Numbered from the stretch's first letter, positions 9,492 to 22,105 are shown. The stretch: DNA of 64,000 nucleotides from Rhizopus sp. PT2906 (GCA_025529335.1 JAMYHX010000115.1:1-64000), one strand, 5' to 3'. A program made the numbers and translations. The notes: generated by a model from the sequence alone, not told the origin.

Positions 9492-10781
9492 TTATCCACC
9501 AATAAGGATCATGGGTCTATTTTTTCTTGAGGCCAATTCAAACATACCTGCATGTTGCCTTTTCTTCTTCTTTACAGCTGTACTAATGACTTGAACCAAC
9601 TCTTCGTCAGTTTTGCCTTCTCGCATCAGATCACGTAATGACACCTCTGTGTTGCCAAACAAACACACTTTAATGCTTCCATCAGCTGTGATTCGTAGTC
9701 TATTACAAGTACTGCAAAAGTGATCTGTCATGGATGTGATGAAACCAATGCGTCCTTTATATCCAGGAAGTTGATAATGCTATTTCTTTTTCCTTTTAGC
9801 AAAATTCAACCAATAGGAGTCAAAGATATTACCTTTGTTGTATCATTAGGACCATCCCTCACTTTAACCAATCTTCCAAATTTAGACTCAATGTTGCCTT
9901 TTAATTCAGCATAAGGCACTAGTTTGTTCTTGTCCCATCTGTTACCATCGAATGGCATGTATTCTATAAACCTCACATTGACCGAACGATCCTTTGTATA
10001 ACTGACAAAATCCAGCACTTCTTGATCATTGATACCACGCATAACAACCGTATTTATCTTTACATGTGGTATTCCCAAGCGAATAGCTTCATCAATTGAA
10101 CCAATGACTTTATCAAACCCCTTCCTTCTCGTCATGATCTCAAACAGGTGGGGATTTAAAGTGTCAAGACTGAGGTTAATGGTATCCAGACCAGCCTCAT
10201 AAAGGGCAGGCAATTTTCGCTTTAAAGCAATACCGTTGGATGTCATTGCTAAACTTTCAAGGCCTCTCGTCTTGAGTTTCCCGATTCCCTGTACTAATTC
10301 TACAATATCTGATCGAACTGTAGGCTCACCACCTGTCAGTCGAATCTTGGTGACCCCTTGCTCGACAAATAATCTGGCCAAGTGTAATATCTCTTCTTTT
10401 GTAAGGAGTTGTGCGTTGGGTGTTAATGGAACTCCTTCTTCTGGCATGCAGTAAGTACCTTTTTTTTTTACATGTTATTTATGCATCAATTTGTAAAGTT
10501 GATTTTGCTTACAACGCAAATTGCATCTTTCGGTCAAGGAGATGCGAAGGTAATTGTGACGTCGACTGAACGTATCAACTAGAGTGTCATTTGCTGTTGT
10601 TGCTGGATTAGTTGAATGATCATATGCAACCGAAATAGAAGAGTATGATCTTCGTACTGTGTTTGACTTATTGGCTAATATGTAACAGCAAACGTTTCGA
10701 GGATTCTGAATAGAATGTCTTAGTATAGATCTATATTTGGTAGTATAAGGTGTTAAATACCCAAAGTCTATACAGCATCAT
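9492..10781 (-). CDS. MOCS1A: MoaA: GTP 3',8-cyclase (radical SAM)
   Basis: Four exons, 10781-10761, 10705-10513, 10458-9833 and 9779-9492, give 375 residues. The radical-SAM motif CNLRCTYC is rebuilt across intron 2 (the second Cys codon is split T|GT). It is followed by MPEEG, the glycine-rich TGGEP strand, and the C-terminal [4Fe-4S] ligands CSTC plus Cys 13 residues later (CSTCNRL...KVC). The protein ends PMILIGG, and this terminal Gly-Gly is required in MoaA/MOCS1A. It carries out the first step of molybdenum cofactor synthesis, converting GTP to 3',8-cyclo-7,8-dihydro-GTP. The N-terminal about 30 residues are basic and end RRSYSS, a likely mitochondrial presequence. Exon 1 is only 21 nt, and its intron has a clear TACTAAG branch site. 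The first-exon choice is the least certain part. Confidence 0.9.
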
Positions 10782-10786
10782 TCAGT

Positions 10787-10800
10787 GAAGGTATATATAA
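10787..10800 (-). promoter_or_regulatory. TATA-like element of MoaA
   Basis: The minus strand reads TTTTATATATAC just before the predicted ATG at 10781. The distance is short for a TATA box, so either the start lies slightly downstream or this is only AT-rich sequence. Confidence 0.2.
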
Positions 10801-11818
10801 AAGAAGCGCAGTGAAACTTTATAAAGATATCTAATCTGAGTGACTTGGCTCCATCAGCAGGAACGGGTGACACATGTACTATTTCGGGAAATACGAATGT
10901 ACAGTGAAGTTGGTTTTTGGACCTTTTTGGACCTTTTTCCTTTTTATATTGGACAAAGCCATTCTTAATTTTAGATACTTTCTTAATAAATTTTGACGAA
11001 CGCCTATGTACAAGGTGCTTTCAATCCGTTTCCTCGAGAAAAGACTTTTTGATAAAAAGTGTTTACGCATTAAGTTGAAGGTGTTATAATGTGATTGACA
11101 TATTTCAAACAAATGAGTCATTCAAGAAACACACAGTGGTACAATATAAACACAAAACAAACATGAAAAATGCCAAATGGCTTATTTTAGTTACCAAAGT
11201 AAAAAATAACTCTAGCAACTATATTACAGAAAAACCTATAAGTTATATATTGCAAAATGTCAGCACAAGATGCTAGATATAAAGAAAATATGTATTATAC
11301 CCGTGCATTATAATATTATAGTGATATACTAACTTTGAGTATAGCAATTTCCAAATACCGTACTGAATTAAAGAATGAAGATGATGTAGTATATTGGCCA
11401 GTGTTTGTGGTAGTATTCAAAAAAGATATTGTCAATGATTATCATGAAAACTATAATGAACATCAATTCAGAAGCATATGGTGAAACGTGTAAAAGCTGT
11501 GGCAGAAGATACGAAGATTAAACTTAATACAAGAAATGATAATTGATTCATAATTAAAAGCCGATTGAAGACAAAGTTGCTTTGAAACCATCCGCTTCAT
11601 CCAGTATCTCCTATTATAGTGATATAGAATCGCGACACTCAAGTAACACTCAGTCTTGCTCAAGCAGTATAAGCAAATTAGGATATAAGCTCACCCTTGC
11701 TGAGAAAGAAGACATAAAGAAAATGTACTGTGATAATTGTAAATGACAACTTTCTTCAGGAAGACATGTCGAAAATATTGTGAAGGAATTCATTTCACAA
11801 TTGAAATATGAACAGTAG
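10801..11818. other. Intergenic, nothing recognised
   Basis: No coding signal beyond random short frames. The part after 11330 has weak coding-like texture that may be the decayed upstream part of the pseudogene at 11819. Confidence 0.4.
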
Positions 11819-12910
11819 GTGTGGTATCTATGCTTTTTTAAATCACCTTCTAACCATATTTTTAACTCTGAATGTTCATTAATGTTAAATGCTGATGATG
11901 TACACTGGGCTGATATCTTTTCTTCAGAAGAGCTTCAAGAGATACGAACACTCACACAACCTACAAAAAGCATTCAATTTCCAAACAGTATGAAGAGTTT
12001 TCTGGAGAAAATTCCCAAAATTACAAATATCAAAGATGTTCTTTTTTTTTTATATTTGAACAACCTAATAGTCAATCATTACGAAAGTAGGGATATATAT
12101 TGGTTAAAAATGACTCTGCAGCAAGCAACAGACCTATTCGTGACAGGCTATGTTCCTGTAACTGATCAGCAGGAAAGGGACATAATAAGACGGATCTGGG
12201 GGGTTCATAGATACAGTATATGATGTTAGCGAACTCACCCTGCGTAAGCATAATAACAGATGCTATTCAATAATTAACATATGAATTCAAACAATAAATA
12301 TAGTGAGAAAACAAGTTACTCTTGTCAATTAGGCAATAACAAAAAAAGTAAGTTGGCAGCTGCAACCATGATGTTCAGACAGGCTGCCGGGGAAATTCCG
12401 GACATGCTTGTATTTTATAACGGATACGAGTTTGGGGCTGCTGAGGCGAGCAAAGTCGAAACTGATAACACGAAAGAGAAAATGATGCCTCACTAAAGTT
12501 ACTAAAGATTATGAATTCAATGCTAATGAACCATGTCAAGTCTGCGCCTCACGAATGCCATAACTTGAAAATCTTTGGCATGTTTCTTTCTGGTAAGACT
12601 AAGTATATTTTACATCAGTTGATAGTAGTAGTCTAACCTTGAATAATAACATGCATGCACTTTGGGGATGAAAATAAGTTTTTTTGAACTTAACAATCCC
12701 ACAGGGCAAGTGTGTGTTGTACAAAAAATAAATGAACTCTACTTCCCTGTTCATTCCAAAGAGTTCTGAAAGGAATAACACCACTTGTTTAACAAGTATG
12801 GATTAACAAACTTGAAGTGGAATCTAGGCTAAAGAATGTACTAGCATCAGAGCCTCTGCCTTCATCTGAAGCAGAAGCTTCATTAATCCCTTGTTTTGTT
12901 AGAATGAAAT
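11819..12910 (+). pseudogene. Decayed copy of an orphan repeated protein family
   Basis: Coding texture runs through three frames with breaks. The first stretch (11819-12223) includes ADIFSSEELQEIRTLTQP and ends ERDIIRRIWG. A frame shift then gives IDTVYDVSELTLR. A second open stretch (12281-12496) has GEIPDMLVFYNGYEFGAAEA. Further pieces (KIFGMFLSGK, PTGQVCVV) continue to about 12900. The order of short motifs, RIWxxID, then YEFGAAE, then a FxxSGK-like segment, recalls a multi-copy protein family of unknown function that I associate with Mucorales genomes. That is memory, not a lookup. At least four frame changes or stops make it non-functional. Confidence 0.45.
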
Positions 12911-13193
12911 ATATAATACAGTTAATGTATACCTAATATATCAACAACCAAACAAGTAATAATTAAGTATCAAGATTGGTAATAACTAATTCGAGCTTTG
13001 ATTTTTCATTTCATTGCTCATCAACTATTCTACCTTGGTCGTCTTTGTAATAAAGACGAGTAGTCATCTTATATAAAGAAAGAAAAAAAAAATAGCCCTT
13101 TAGTGTTGGAACGACTGTATCATAATGGCAGATAAGCTAAGTGGCCCTTTTTGTTGATGGAACCGACGAGTGTACTTAAATAATACAGGTTTA
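12911..13193. other. Intergenic, 3' flank of channel gene
   Basis: AT-rich with a poly-A run near 13083. No gene supported. Confidence 0.5.
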
Positions 13194-16100
13194 TTAAGAA
13201 AAATATGACCAACCAGGTGATGCCAGTACGTAAACTTTGTCTGTTCTTTTCAAGATCAATGAAGGAACAGGATTCGTATAAACAAACGAAAGCTCATTTC
13301 CCATATTTTCATCAGGTGCACGCAAGAGACCAAGTGCTACGACTTCATGATCTAATATCAGACTTTCAAACAGCACTGAAAACGGTTTACCAATGAATAA
13401 AGGCGGCAGGACGACGAGCATAAGATGTCTAGAGCTTTTGAAAAGATGAGAATGAAATTTTGTTCCACACATGAGCATATGAGCAGTGTCTTTGTCATAA
13501 AGCGGTCCAGGCATACCACATAGAGCTTTAATGACAGACACAATATCTGGCTTATAGTACGTTTGACTGAGCAATACGTTGCTTAATAGGCTATCAACCA
13601 CAACATTTCCAGCAGCATATGCCGGTGTGTAAAACACATCGATTTCCTCAGCAACGTCTTTCCCTTGTAGCAAGTGCATGAACCGAATATTGGATTTTTC
13701 AACTATCCAAGAAAAATTAGGATTCCCCTCTTTTTGTGATTAAATGTATTCTTTTTACCAAGGTTTACAATGCGTGAAGAATCATAGGGCCGATCTTGCA
13801 GTAAGAGATCAAGAAGATGACTCGTCATACTATTGAGGTTGAGATTAGATGTCTATGTTTAAAATGTTGCTACAATACTTACATGGCTGGACTATCTGAA
13901 GTTCTTTGATGTTGATCCAAACATTCTCTTTCACTAGAATATCATGGTAAATGTTGAAAAAAAAAAGACTCTTCATCACTCATAAAACAAAATTACCTCA
14001 TTACAACGACTTGCTTTGCTCGTTTAACACCGGCTTTGATCAAATCTTCGGGATGTTGACAGTCACCCTGACAATAGATAGATTAGAATCCATCAGTGTG
14101 TGTATTAAAATCAACTTACCACCATGAAAAAGACCTTAGGAAACCGACTGAGGGATTCAAAAGTTTTTGGTGTAGGCAAAGAAGTGCACAAAAAGACAAT
14201 GTCCTGAAGTTCATTTGGTTTCAGTTGTGGTGACCTTTGACAAAAGTTAATACAATATATATATATATATACATTGACTTGGTGGCATACCTTAGGTTGA
14301 AGATAAACTTGAATATGTTGGATACTTTGTGATGCATACAAACCACAATATGACCAGCCAAGTGCTCAGCCGATTCAATAGTCAGTTCACGTAAAGTAGC
14401 TGGTTTATCAAGCAAGTAGCACACAGGTGAAGCTTCGATGTCTGTATCAGGATGTTCCAGAGTAGGTAACTGTCCTAAGCGACTTACAAGCCTTCTGCTT
14501 CCTGTTAAAAGAGCCATACGAGGTGTTGGTAGCTTCGACAGTTGGAAGCTTTGTCGTATAGGGCTTATTGTCCGGTTGGACTCGATAGAAGGTACATGGT
14601 GAAGGGTCCGAGAATTTCCCTGCATTGTAGGCGAGCCTGGACGTGAGATATGCGACATGGTCATGGTAGCTTCTTCATTGATCGTGCCAGGTGTTGTTGG
14701 AGCAGATTCACTCGCTGCAGGTAAACTAGCTCTGGGCTCATTCTTTATGGACGCACCAGAGGAGGGGACATGCATGACAGTTTCAGAAGAGGGTTTTTGT
14801 TTGTTGCTGTCTGCTCTTCTCGTTGTTGTCATTTTGGCAATCTTTTCTCTTACATAGTTTATATGCTACAGATGTGTTGATGTTTCGATTTGACGTTTAA
14901 ATACAAGTAACTTACCAATGCATTTATATCTTCGACCTCTCTAGGGCTTTCGCACATGTAAACACACAGATCATCTGATTTAATGATGTAGTTATTTTCA
15001 GGATTTAACAACATCTCTTGGTGATCTGGGCTGTCTAGGTATGTCTTTATACCAAACAAGATGACTTGACATTCAGTATACACCACCTAGAGTAAAGCGA
15101 GTCAATCATTATAAAAGAAAAAGATTGTTATTTTGCTTACCCATGCTGCTTCCTTGAATGAGAGGCCAACCAGTGCTAAAGGAGGTCGATCCATATAGAT
15201 TTCATTACATGACCCATCATCTGTTTTACCAGTTGTATATAAGCAGCCTGTTAAGGTCTATATGAAAGCACTTACCGTACTGTGCCTGCCAAGATTCATC
15301 GTAATGATCCATTGGACGTCTCTGATGTAGCAAATTGGTAAGTAAAGTTGATGCACCACGGCAACGACAGTTCATAGCTAGTAGATACTGCTTAAATTCT
15401 CTAACACAAATGATTTCTTTAGCCATCTTTTGGTAAATGGCTGTGGATGGTGAAAGGTTATAGGTATAAATATCCACATTATGAACCACTGTATGACAGT
15501 AGAGTGACCACAGTCTCACCGTATTGCGTTCATCCTCCTTTTGAGGATCTGGAGCATGCTGGTCTATTGAGTAAGTTGATAATTAGTTTCAAATATGTGT
15601 GACCATGTATCCAATATACCTGAAAGTGTAAAGATAGCAGACGCTGATCTTGCTTGCTGAAAAACAAATGATCAATCTTCTACTTTAAAGCTTGTATAGA
15701 CAGTATGTTAATTACCACTCTTTTTAATGTTTGCTCATCCTTTGAACATAAACTGTAAGTATGATAACCATATGCACTAATCAGTACTCACCAAAACTGA
15801 ACCATGTATGAATTGAATACGATGTCCCCACATTGAATTTCTTTCAAGGTACTTTAATTCTTCATTAGGACGGTTTATATCTAAAAATACAACGTTCAAA
15901 TGTGGTTCTGTATTTTCCTTCACGTTTAAAGAAGAGATGAATAAAGTTGAATAAAGAGTAAAAAAATCTCTCTTACCGTATTCAAGAATCCGTCTAATAT
16001 CTCTGTAACTTGTTCTGGTCGAAATGAACCAACGAGCAATATAAAAGGTTTTGATGACTCAGAGACATATCCTCCCCAGTCTAATCCTAGCGTTAATTTG

Positions 16101-17909
16101 GAGCACTGTAGTATACACTTGCTTACCATTTCTTTTACGCAAAGTGTTTAAAGCATCAGCAATTAAGCTGGGCAACACTGCCAATGATATTACGATCAAT
16201 AGCATCATGACCACTCTGCTACCCTCAGTTTGAGGTGTTATATCTAATAGCGATGTATATGTTATAACGCAAAACACTTAAAAAATGTCGTTTACCTCCG
16301 TAGCCAACAGTGGAGAGGGTTACCATAACAACATAAAGAGAGTCCAATATTGAATAGTTATTACTTCCAAATGTCACTTCGCAGTATTGAAAAGCTGATA
16401 GACCATTATAGAGTAATACCATAATGGTGCCTGCTAGATGCACCAATTTAGAATTGAGCGGATCAACAGGTTTTCCTAAAACATGCTTGTCAATAAAATA
16501 ATATTTGCATGGTTTTTTTTTTTAGAGTACCTGTCATAAGAAGGTTGGTTTTTATCTTTATGACACTCTTGATTCTTAATAAAAGAACCCAGCTTCTAAG
16601 AAAATAAGGAACTAGGAAGTGGGAATGAATAGACATGCTTCATACTCTCCATCTTTATCATAGATTACCGTAGAGAAATTGACCATGTTTGATGAAAACG
16701 GACATGAGAAATGGAAATGTAGTTAGAGCTTCGATGAAGGATCTAAAGCTGAACAAAACACTCAATGGTTTTCCTGTCAAGATTATGCCTATTCATTGCT
16801 CTTAGCAAAAGAATTGTTTCATCATTTGATAACTTACGCATGACAAACGAAGCAAAGTTCCACAAGCTTAATATTATACAAAGAGACCTATCATCATTGG
16901 AAAATTAATAAGGATTGTATGGATATCTTATTATAATACCATAAATCGTAGGATCTCCATTTAAAAAGCCAATAAGGTTCAACAGTAATACTAGCTTCCT
17001 CTTTCATCTCTACTAGGTATGCAAGACAAAGTAATATATCAACAAGTAAATCTGTGTAGACCTAATTGGTAATGTTAAATGGCATAGGATATATCAATCA
17101 TCGAAGCATTCAATTTACAAAGAGAATAATACTAGTGTTTCCAAAGAGTATCTCCTTTGCATTTGCAATACAAGCATCATAGTGTATGTATCTCTTTATA
17201 CGTTGTAGCTTTGTATGAGGTAATGTACCATTTCTAAGTTTCAATTGAGAACACTGTCCCCCTTTTTTTCTCCTTATACAAAAAAAAAATACCTTTCATG
17301 AAGTCTTGCTTCTCTATACCTTTCACGAATTGTACTCAAGTTTACTTTGTGTTTCCTAGAAATACGGCGATCTGAAGGTTTAATCGGAGACGAAACGTAC
17401 TCTCTTACTTCTGCAGCACTATGAAATATAAGTCAATTTGTGCAATTGAATAAACCATTCATGTCGTACTTTTGGTCCAGTTCAGGTAAAATAAGGTCAT
17501 CTGGCGATATCTGTATCACATCATCTGTGTTATCTTCTTCTTCAGATTGAGCAGCGCTCCTGACAATATGAGATAGCTTACTAACTAGCTTTGGTCTATT
17601 TTTATGGTGTTTCTGAAGACGTTTCTTTTTTCGTTTTGCTAATTTTGCAGAAGAAAATTCTTCACTGCTGCCACCATGATCAGAGTAGGGATCGTCGGGT
17701 AGCTGATTTAGAGAGGAAGCTGACAATCGCGATCTCTGGCCTTGAGTTGATCCATAAGTTGAATGATGACTTTCTGATATTAAACTGCTTTCTTCGTTAT
17801 CTCTTGCTTCTATTTCCTTTAATACCATAAAATTGCTTCCCATCAAGCTTAGAGATAAGAAAGATAAAAAAGGGAAAAAAGATTGGCAGTAAAAATTTGA
17901 AGTTTCCAT
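13194..17909 (-). CDS. BK/Slo-type potassium channel with RCK domains
   Basis: A gene of many exons and short introns. Reading 5' to 3' on the minus strand: a Ser-rich cytosolic N-terminus (17909-17468; an inner ATG at 17843 is an alternative start), then membrane segments including DLLVDILLCLAYLVEMKEE and a weakly charged S4 (FLRSWVLLLRIKSVIKIK). The pore loop VMVTLSTVGYGD follows, with its last Asp codon split by the intron 16244-16295, then the S6 helix. Next come two RCK-type gating-ring regions: LLVGSFRPEQVTEIL, the BK-like EIICVREFKQYLLAMNCRC...STLLTNLL, and ILFGIKTYL. A Ser/Pro-rich linker (14.35-14.83 kb) separates them from the C-terminal part ending at 13194. BK channels conduct potassium and open on voltage and calcium. 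No acidic calcium bowl could be confirmed. The splice sites I checked keep the frame open. It lies 77 bp downstream of the Fanzor relic on the same strand. Confidence 0.82.
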
Positions 17910-17986
17910 GGCATTCGTATCACGAAAAGCTTAAATGCGCAGGAATAAATGTAAGTCACATAACTATTACAAATTTAAAATACTGT

Positions 17987-20900
17987 TCACCCTTCACAAG
18001 GAATGACCTATAAGAAAGACCAAATTAGAATATCGAATGAAGTTTAAAATGAGTCTTACTATCGTATGAGCACACATCGTACTCGCCAAGTGATCTCTTG
18101 CAGGAACGAAGGACCATGAAAGCTTGTTGAAGGTATCAGTGTTGAATTGGCTGATTTGAGATTGGGCAAATGGTGAAAGAGGAAAGCCTATCAAACACTG
18201 AGTCAAACCAGACAAACCGATTGCCAGGAAAGACAGTGCATCTTGAGACTTGGTTGATCTCCCAGACTTCACAGCAACACATTTTGGATCCACGCACATT
18301 AAGGCGCCCTTGATTTCTTGTGACATTTGTTTATTCTTCTTTGTCAACATAGCTTTTGGATGGCAAAGCTTCTGGTAGCAATATATACATGTTTGTGATG
18401 TCATATGTTCATTTGCAATGCACACATTGACATGTTTGCCATGCAGCTGCCCCTTCCATCTACCTTCGTATCTGCGAAACCCTTTGATACGTGGTCCGAC
18501 ACCAGTGCCACGATCCCCAATAAACATAAGCAGCTGCTTTTTATCAGCACCAGTATTAGCTTTGGTCAACTTTAACTCTTGTGCTGTTATCTTATCCAAG
18601 TACTTTTTTTTTTCTGGATCTCGAGGCTTCGTAATCTGTTGGCTCTGTTTGAACTGCTATAAAAACTTCTCAACTTTTTCAAGCAATCCTCGTGAACACG
18701 ATAATTCTGCTGAAATTCCTTAACATTGTTGGTAGCTGATAAGGATGCTTTCTTCAACTTGGCTTCTAAAATAGAAACTTCTTCTCCCTGAAATGTCTTT
18801 TTCTTTAACCGCTCCAGATGCTTTCTATTCTTCCTGTGCATACAATTTATATCAATTTCATTCGTATTGATGGTTTTTGACTGTGGCAAGTTCAAGAAAG
18901 CTGTTTCTTCATCTTTTATATCAAAGTCAGGTTCTTGCAAGACGTGATAACGATTGCACAGTTGAATATGGAATTGGAACCGTTGAGAAGTGAAAGGCAC
19001 GCTTATCGACAAGTTTACTAATCCATTATCAATACCGGAGAAAGTGAAATCGTTCGCGCCGTCAATCAGGCAATTTGTAGCATTGAAGACATCAGTTGCT
19101 TGGGAGTGTATTTTGATTGGATCATCTTTTTTTTTTTCTTGTCCACTTCTTTTCGCTTGTTCTTGAATCGCCTTATCAAATCGAACAGCCATTTTTTTGC
19201 GATATAAGTCCTGTTTTAAGCTTGATATAAGACTGCGACAATTGATTATCTCTATGCGATGCTGATTTCATTCCTCTTTCAAGCATTTCATATCGTGCCA
19301 CGTACTTTCTCATTCATCTCTCGTCAGCAGAGATTTAAATCTATCTTTAAGTTGCTTGATCTTGGCACCAAGGACAACTTCATGATCAGATTTTTGCAGC
19401 TTTTCTAGAGTAGCTTGGGCTTCGTTAAGCTCTTGCTGGAGTTAATGATTTCGGCTTGTAAAATGACAAGCCCCTTCTGATGCTGTTCTACGATATTCGG
19501 GTCTTGGACTATCCTCAGCGTATACGACAGTGATTTCTTCAATGAAAGGTCAGAATGTTCTTTTGTTGTAGTTCCTAGAATTCTTGCGGTCTTTAACCCT
19601 GGTAGAATCTGCATGTTGTGGGCGAATTTTAATTTATATGAATTGCAGATATTTGTGATTTTGTTCATATCAAAGATGGAACAGAATACTGCGTCTTTGT
19701 TAGATCGAACAGATTCGATCCGGTCAATTGTCTTTTGGTTAAAATCAGAGATAAGCAATGCATCCGGACCTGATGTCATTATTTGATGTAAAGATGGCAC
19801 ATTGGCTTGTAAGGCGTTCAAATACGAGAGGTGTGGTAGAGGAAAGAATCGATGAGTAAATTTTGCATATTCTGTCGCTCGTAGAATGTCGTTTGCAAGG
19901 ATACAAAGAGGAATTTGGCGCGCTACAACAAAGCGGTCTTGCTTATCAGGGATGTAAGGCTGTAATGTTTGAGCTATTAACATCTGTGTTTGTACCCCTT
20001 TTTCAGTGGTATCTGGTAGCTCTCATTGAATATCGTCTCTAGTGATGTCTGTGCAAGATGAAGAAAGAAGATGCTTTACAACTGATTGTAAACAAGACAG
20101 ACAGCTTTTACTGGCATCATTTTTATATTTCTTGCTGGCTTCATTCGCTACTACATCACTAGTATCAGACTACATAAATAAGTAATTAGTATTCGACTCC
20201 CTTTGTATTTGTACGAAAACCCACCAAGACTGTTTTCTTTGGTAAACTTTTGAGATAAGTTATCCTGTCATGACCTCGTGTTATTCTTCTTTCAAAACGT
20301 TGTTTTTTTTATCTTCATCATCATCAAGATTCTCTAATTCACGTTCTAATTTATTAAGTTTTTTGTATTCTGAGCGAAGAATGTGTCGTTTGTAGTCAAT
20401 TGTAGAAAAAGAGTTGCTTACTGATGATGTTGCCGCTGTTGTCGATTTTGATTTCTCTTTGATATTTTTGATATATTTGCTGTATTCTGCAGCCCTGTTT
20501 TCAGCCAAGTGTAATTTTAATAAAACATTCAAAAGATGATCTAGAAGTTTTTTAAATATGATGTTATCACTCCACATATTCTTGATGTTTGTGATTATAG
20601 AGGTCAATGCTATCGATATTTCCTCACTGTGGAATTCTTTCTGCTGATATGAACCTTTTGTAATGATTTCTTTTTTCGCTATTCTTTTCCATGTAATCAG
20701 TCATTACACTTCTCTCCAGGTCTGCTAAATCTGCTGCCATTGAAATTAATCCCTTTGGCAAACTTGTTGATTCTTGAAGCTTCGCTTGAAGCTTTCTTAA
20801 CTCATTTTCTAATGACGCTCTTTTTTTTTTCTTTGTATTATGTTAATAATACTGTTATTAAGAAAGTTTCGCATAGAATCATCAAAGTATTTTCTGTATT

Positions 20901-21042
20901 GTGGGTCATTCTTGTAATGAATCTTTGTTTGTTTGGTAATTGATGGTTCTTCCTCAGTTAACTTTCGTTTACCAAGCACTGGAGTAGATGTATAAATAAA
21001 CGCTATGAACTTGCTTTTTTGTTTTGTTTTAAAACTAGGCAT
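17987..21042 (-). pseudogene. Decayed Fanzor (eukaryotic TnpB-like RNA-guided nuclease)
   Basis: Catalytic landmarks remain on the minus strand. The RuvC-I Asp is in FSGIDNGLVNLSI (codon about 19028-19030). The RuvC-II region GDRGTGVG has Gly where TnpB has Glu, followed about 35 residues later by NEHMTSQTC, whose Glu (about 18408-18410) matches the relocated glutamate described for Fanzors. A zinc ribbon CIYC...CVDPKC follows, and the RuvC-III Asp is in SQDALSFLAIGLSG (about 18240-18242). The N-terminal part (21042 to about 19400) is helical and coiled-coil, with a conserved-looking block LIAQTLQPYIPDKQ. Two introns are plausible, one ending TTTATGTAG at about 20170 and one near 18001-18060, so it was a spliced eukaryotic gene. 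Lesions: a shift at the A/T tract 20820, a stop and shift near 20620, an in-frame TGA near 20031, a shift near 19440, an unopened gap 19193-19330, and a shift at the nine-base homopolymer 18604-18612. The protein would once have been about 850-950 residues. Confidence 0.75.
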
Positions 21043-22105
21043 GCTACCATCGAAAATTAAGCTTCTTGACCCTTAAACCTCCATCAACTGTACATACCTT
21101 TATTATTTGAGCGAAAGAAGATAGCATAATTTGATTCTGGAAAAGCATTCGGCATCTACAGTGGGTGTGAAAACATCGTGACTTTATTGATTAATTGTAA
21201 AAACATCAAGTAAACATCAAGCTGACAACAATTTCATAAACAAGACTTTTTTATTTATTGCAAGCACTATGTTTCTATTAATATAGTGATTATCTATTGT
21301 TTCCTTCAGTTAAAAACCGTGTATTTGTACATTGTTATTTGATTCGAATAGCTTTGCAATAGGTTGATTGTACTTTATCTTTTAAGATGATCCAGAGTAA
21401 TATATCAATATCCGATATGGCTGTTAAAAACTTAGTAACTTTAAAGCTGCCATTTTGGCTATCAAGATGCATGAACTGTGCAGTAGATACAATATGTGAG
21501 AAATATACAGATATATTCCAGAAATACACGTCATCACGACCAACTGCTTCAGTTGACGGCAGAAGCCACTGTTCAAGGCAGCACTCCATCATTCAGTATT
21601 TCAACACTTGCAGCAGGCTTGGTGGTCATTAGGAATAGATGCATTCGCAACAAGAGTAAACACGAAGTACGAAACACTTTGAAGCCTTCCTTCAGACAAG
21701 GATGATACATAACCAATGCATTTTAACAAGGCTGGCTTCAGAGAGGTTTCTACTTCACCAACATGAGGACTTATCGGAGCTTATTTCCAGATTCAGAAGC
21801 CTAAGCAGTAGATGCATTCAAGCAGAAATGGTCCAAGAGAGGAATATATCTGAATTCATCATGAAACTGGCTCACAAAGTATTTAGAAGATACAAAAGAC
21901 AAAGTCAAACAAGTGATGTCAGTCACGCCACGGTGATCAGCATAATATAAATGCTGCCTTTTAATAAACTATGCTTTAGAACATGATATAAAAGAGACAA
22001 GTTTGCTTATGAACGATCAAAGATTTAAAAGGTAGAATAATTAATCTATATGTTTATTTTATCTACATTTATATTCAAAAAGAAATAGTTACAAATAATA
22101 TTAAA
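21043..22105. other. Intergenic, unassigned coding-like scraps
   Basis: Short plus-strand frames at 21387-21632 and 21702-21950 look more structured than random (for example LASERFLLHQHEDLSELISRF) but are broken and unrecognised. The last 80 bp are the AT-rich 3' flank of the ABC transporter. Confidence 0.35.
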
